From: Alphaproteobacteria bacterium
Lineage (GTDB): Bacteria; Pseudomonadota; Alphaproteobacteria; Rhizobiales; Hyphomicrobiaceae
Assembly (NCBI GenBank): GCA_022600335.1
Contig: JAHZKN010000240.1
Location: 1 to 8,979, forward strand
Reading direction: 5' to 3'
Length of the DNA stretch: 8,979 nucleotides
Part shown: positions 7,001 through 8,979 of the stretch, one piece after another
Numbering within the stretch: position 1 is the first letter of the stretch
Layout: every line of letters starts with the position of its first letter
Made by a program: the position numbers and the translations under genes
The notes under the pieces: generated by a model
Database searches by the model: none
What the model saw: the letters and a program-made list of their open reading frames with translations, nothing else
What the model was told of the DNA's origin: nothing

Positions 7001-7784
7001 CGACGGCGAGTTGGGTGAGATCTTCATCGATATGCACAAAGAGGGCGCCGCCTTCCGCTCGTTGATGAACAACTTTGCAATCGCCATTTCGCTTGGCCTG
7101 CAGTATGGCGTGCCGCTTGAGGAATACGTCGAAGCCTTCACCTTCACGCGCTTTGAACCCGCCGGCCTCGTGCAGGGCAACGAGACCATCAAGAACGCCA
7201 CCTCGATTTTGGATTACATCTTCCGCGAGCTGGCCGTCTCCTATCTTGGCCGCAATGATCTGGCGCATGTGGATCCACGCGAGATTGTTGGCGAAACCGG
7301 CCTCGGCTCATCGGAAGAAGCAACGGACTCCGAACCCTCGCCACAGGAAATTTCTGCAAGACGCTTGGTCTCCTCTGGCTATCTGCGCGGAGCTGATGTT
7401 GGCATTCTGCAGTTCGGCAATGCCGGAAATGTCGGTGGCAGCGTAGAAGCCCACATTCAAACTGAGATGCGGGCACAGGCAGATGCCCAGACAAGCGCGC
7501 TCAACACCATCGCCAGCGAAATGCGCGGCGGCGATGACGCCACGGCACAAACCTTCACCACCGATGGCGCGACGGCACTCAAACCAGATCTCGATATTGC
7601 TGATGATCCAACAGCGGTTGAGAAGCTGGGAACGACAGAGCGCACCGCGGCCGATCGCGTCGCCGAAGCCCGGCTCAGAGGCTATGAAGGGGTCGCCTGC
7701 TCGGAGTGTCAAAACTTCACCATGGTGCGCAACGGCACCTGCCTGAAATGCGACACCTGCGGCTCCACCAGTGGGTGCAGCTAA
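4002..7784 (+). CDS. nrdJ: Adenosylcobalamin-dependent (class II) ribonucleotide reductase
   Basis: The product is 1,260 aa, the size of the long alphaproteobacterial NrdJ. It reduces ribonucleotides to deoxyribonucleotides in the cytoplasm, using adenosylcobalamin to make the active-site thiyl radical, so it needs neither oxygen nor a separate radical subunit. The N-terminus ([20 protein letters not shown]) is typical of the family. C199 (in PHACFIQS) and C487 (in [10 protein letters not shown]) are the likely reducible pair. C476 in NPCSE is the likely thiyl-radical cysteine, with N474 and E478 beside it. The C476-C487 spacing of 11 equals that of the Lactobacillus enzyme (C408, C419). PTGTIG at 674-679 resembles the substrate-phosphate loop. 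[10 protein letters not shown] to [10 protein letters not shown] spans about 885-923. A charged linker follows, then a TSCPD-like domain at about 990-1085. A less ordered linker leads to a cysteine-rich tail (C1233, C1236, C1247, C1250, C1253, C1259), likely metal-binding and/or the redox shuttle to thioredoxin. No frameshift or missing catalytic residue is seen, and no N-terminal ATP-cone was recognised. NrdR-like boxes upstream suggest repression by NrdR. Confidence 0.98.
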   Translation: MKITRRFTQAGHSPYETIPFRTATSEIKNPDGSIVFQLKDFDVPEHWSQVASDILAQKYFRKAGVPRYLRKCEETQVPSWLWRSTADKNQLQNLPQDEQTTGEHDARQVFDRLAGTWTYWGWKGGYFTTEDDAQAFFDEMRYMLAMQMAAPNSPQWFNTGLHWAYGIDGPGQGHFYVDHETGELTRSASAYEHPQPHACFIQSVEDDLVNENGIMDLWVREARLFKYGSGTGSNFSKVRGANENLSGGGRSSGLMSFLKIGDRAAGAIKSGGTTRRAAKMVVVDVDHPDIEDYINWKVKEEQKVAALVAGSKICQKRLKAVIKACINCEADGGDCFDATKNPALKRAIKEARRDQVPQNYILRVIQFAKQGYTDIDFQTYDTDWDSEAYLTVSGQNSNNSVRVTDEFLDAVEADTDWELTARKSGEPTKTISARHLWEQIGHAAWASADPGIQFHTTINDWHTCPQSGPIRASNPCSEYMFLDDTACNLASLNLMQFQRTDRSFDIQSFEHACRLWTIVLETSVLMEQFPSRQIAELSYRYRTLGLGFANIGGLLMANGIAYDSDEGRAICGAISAIMTGTSYATSAEIASELGAFPGYEDNAQDMLRVMRNHRRAAYGESKGYEDLSTPPVPLDHANCPDRFLVEAAMRAWDKAVETGEQYGYRNAQATVIAPTGTIGLVMDCDTTGIEPDFALVKFKKLAGGGYFKIINRAVPQALRGLGYSEMEIAEIEAYAVGHGTLAQAPAINHTTLKANGFTDETIANIEAGLATAFDIKFVFNRWTLGDAFLTETLGASKEQLDDPAFDLLTHLGFTREDIEDANEHVCGAMTLEGAPHLRQEHLPIFDCANPCGRKGRRYLSVESHIYMMAAAQPFISGAISKTINMPNDATVEDCKASYQLSWRLALKANALYRDGSKLSQPLNAQVLGEDEDVQEETAEAILADKPMTVRTEVVAERIVERIIERERAQERKKLPGRRKGYTQKASVGGHKVYLRTGEYDDGELGEIFIDMHKEGAAFRSLMNNFAIAISLGLQYGVPLEEYVEAFTFTRFEPAGLVQGNETIKNATSILDYIFRELAVSYLGRNDLAHVDPREIVGETGLGSSEEATDSEPSPQEISARRLVSSGYLRGADVGILQFGNAGNVGGSVEAHIQTEMRAQADAQTSALNTIASEMRGGDDATAQTFTTDGATALKPDLDIADDPTAVEKLGTTERTAADRVAEARLRGYEGVACSECQNFTMVRNGTCLKCDTCGSTSGCS

Positions 7785-7794
7785 GCAGACGGCA

Positions 7795-7820
7795 AATCTG
7801 GGGCCAAAATGCCCCAGATT
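7795..7820 (+). terminator. Stem-loop after nrdJ, possible terminator without a T-run
   Basis: AATCTGGGGC (7795-7804) pairs perfectly with GCCCCAGATT (7811-7820) around loop CAAAAT, a 10-bp stem beginning 10 bases after the nrdJ stop codon. No T-run follows (the next bases are ccggcc), so it may stabilise the mRNA 3' end or act as a non-canonical terminator rather than a standard intrinsic one. Confidence 0.55.
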
Positions 7821-7833
7821 CCGGCCTTGGTAT

Positions 7834-7850
7834 ATCCGGGATAACCGGAT
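7834..7850 (+). repeat. Second stem-loop downstream of nrdJ
   Basis: ATCCGG (7834-7839) and CCGGAT (7845-7850) pair around loop GATAA. Outer GGCC copies (7823-7826 and 7854-7857) can extend the structure. It lies 14 bases after the first stem-loop, so the two form a tandem pair in the 148-bp gap before the next gene. Confidence 0.4.
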
Positions 7851-7932
7851 TGTGGCCTGGGAAGACACCGCGAATCGCTAAAGACTCGAGACTGAATTGT
7901 GCGCTCCATCTTGAGGTTCAAAAGCCCACGCG

Positions 7933-8979
7933 ATGACTGACAAATTCGATTCCACAAAGTCCTCCGGACGGGGCGCGCCGGTGCTGGCGCTCACGCGACC
8001 AAGCAGTCGTGAATCGCAGGCCCCGGCGCCGGTTTATCTTCTGGCCGACCATCTCGATACTGTGCTTGCAGCGTGCGAGGATATTGCCAACGCGCGCCTC
8101 GTTTGGAACCGCGCGCGACGTGCAGACGCCGACGAAGTGGCGTTAGAAAAACATGGCGTGCGCGATGACATCGAGGACATCCGCAAACTCGAAAACACCA
8201 TTATTATGCGCGTCTTGAAATCGCGTGAGCGGGCCGAAGATGTAGCCCGCGCCGACAAGCGGTTTCGCTCCTTAGCCAAGTTGTATGTTGCAGGCACGGC
8301 TGTGCTCGTCGACGCCGTTGAAGAGTGCGGTGATACCACTGAGGCCGACTTTGCCACAGCCGACAACATCCCATCCTATTTGCGTTCGCGAGGCCTGATT
8401 GCCGCCGACACGCCCGCACCCCCAGTTGGGGACGCCTTTGATGCCGGCGAAGACTTTTTGATTGCCAAGCGCATTGCAGTCGGCCCGCTGATGGATTTGG
8501 CCGCCACACTGCTTGACGCGTTAGAGCTGCATTACGATCTGTTTCTTGATGAAGACGAGATGGCCTTGCCGCCTCTGATCAATCGCCACGACATGTATGT
8601 CCCAGAGTCTTATCCGGTCGCCGTAAGCCAAGATGAAGAACAAATTCTGCACGAAGCCGCAGGCGACGATCTCGGAGACGCCATTTCCGAGGTGCGCATA
8701 TTGGCGGAGACCGCACCAGACACGTCGGCGGAGCCCGCGCCAGAGGTGTGGGCAAAACTGAGCACCACAACGCTGCCCATCGTCCCACATGAACCGCCAC
8801 CTGAAGAGACAGACGCAACCGACGAAGCATCACCTGTTGAATTGACGTCCTCTTCTGAAGAAGAGGTTTCTTCTGAAGCTGAACCGACAGAAGATGCATC
8901 TGTCGGAGCCGCCACTGTCGAAACAGACACCACTCCGATCGAAGAGGACGCCCCACCGCCAGTCGCTTCTAAGACCAAC
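7933..8979 (+). CDS. Hypothetical protein with acidic C-terminal region, 3'-partial
   Basis: An ATG at 7933 opens a frame that stays open to the window edge: 349 codons without a stop, so the protein is cut off. I do not recognise it. The first about 35 residues (MTDKFDSTKSSGRGAP...) look disordered. Residues about 36-235 are mixed and mostly helical, with charged helices such as 'DDIEDIRKLENTIIMRVLKS' and 'LMDLAATLLDALELHYDLFL', and no clear membrane segment or signal peptide. From about residue 237 the chain is acidic and rich in Glu, Pro, Ser, Thr and Ala (for example SSSEEEVSSEAEPTEDAS at about 306-323), which suggests a long flexible linker before whatever follows. An in-frame TGA at 7912-7914 limits any upstream extension. 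The ribosome binding site is weak (GAGG about 16 bases upstream). The gene follows nrdJ in the same direction after 148 bp with two stem-loops between, so it may have its own promoter or be read through from nrdJ. Confidence 0.8.
   Translation, partial: MTDKFDSTKSSGRGAPVLALTRPSSRESQAPAPVYLLADHLDTVLAACEDIANARLVWNRARRADADEVALEKHGVRDDIEDIRKLENTIIMRVLKSRERAEDVARADKRFRSLAKLYVAGTAVLVDAVEECGDTTEADFATADNIPSYLRSRGLIAADTPAPPVGDAFDAGEDFLIAKRIAVGPLMDLAATLLDALELHYDLFLDEDEMALPPLINRHDMYVPESYPVAVSQDEEQILHEAAGDDLGDAISEVRILAETAPDTSAEPAPEVWAKLSTTTLPIVPHEPPPEETDATDEASPVELTSSSEEEVSSEAEPTEDASVGAATVETDTTPIEEDAPPPVASKTN

Noticed and set aside
6756..7268. 170-codon - strand frame inside nrdJ
   Set aside because: It lies wholly within conserved nrdJ coding sequence (linker and TSCPD-like domain) and has no family features of its own.
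8610..8978. Long Ser/Val/Gly-rich - strand frame opposite the end of the window
   Set aside because: It is the reverse reading of the acidic, repetitive + strand coding region. The + frame from 7933 runs much longer, with a coherent helical front part.

Overview
The window reads as chromosomal DNA of an alphaproteobacterium, probably from the Hyphomicrobiales or a nearby order. The evidence is the co-occurrence of an NDUFA12-type complex I accessory subunit next to a DUF2155 protein, a roughly 1,260-residue B12-dependent ribonucleotide reductase of the alphaproteobacterial NrdJ type, and moderately GC-rich coding sequence. No insertion sequence, phage gene, CRISPR array, tRNA or rRNA was recognised. 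Assignments come from reading motifs, not from database searches.

Layout. Positions 1-310 hold no convincing gene. A short + strand gene (311-985) encodes an unrecognised protein with one N-terminal membrane helix. It runs tail to tail into, and overlaps by 46 bp, a - strand HI0933/BaiN-type flavoprotein (940-2151). Upstream of the flavoprotein on the - strand lie a DUF2155 protein (2198 to about 2746) and an NDUFA12 homologue (2967-3365). A 636-bp divergent region separates NDUFA12 from the large + strand nrdJ gene (4002-7784). Two stem-loops follow nrdJ. After them comes a + strand gene (7933 onward) that is open to the window edge and encodes an unrecognised protein with a long acidic, Ser/Pro/Thr-rich C-terminal part.

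How the parts work together. NrdJ makes deoxyribonucleotides for DNA synthesis using adenosylcobalamin. Its upstream region holds two direct copies of a sequence resembling the NrdR box, exactly 32 bp apart and overlapping a plausible promoter. This is the arrangement expected for NrdR repression of a ribonucleotide reductase gene. The first box is the weaker of the two. The leader between this promoter and the nrdJ start would be about 320 nt, and I see no cobalamin riboswitch in it. The - strand NDUFA12 and DUF2155 pair belongs to a neighbourhood common in alphaproteobacteria, tied to respiratory complex I and an envelope protein of unknown role.

Most of the window is ordinary core-genome content. 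The parts most worth a second look are the nrdJ control region, the two unrecognised proteins at the edges, the 46-bp antisense gene overlap, and a perfect 20-bp GC palindrome at the end of the DUF2155 gene.
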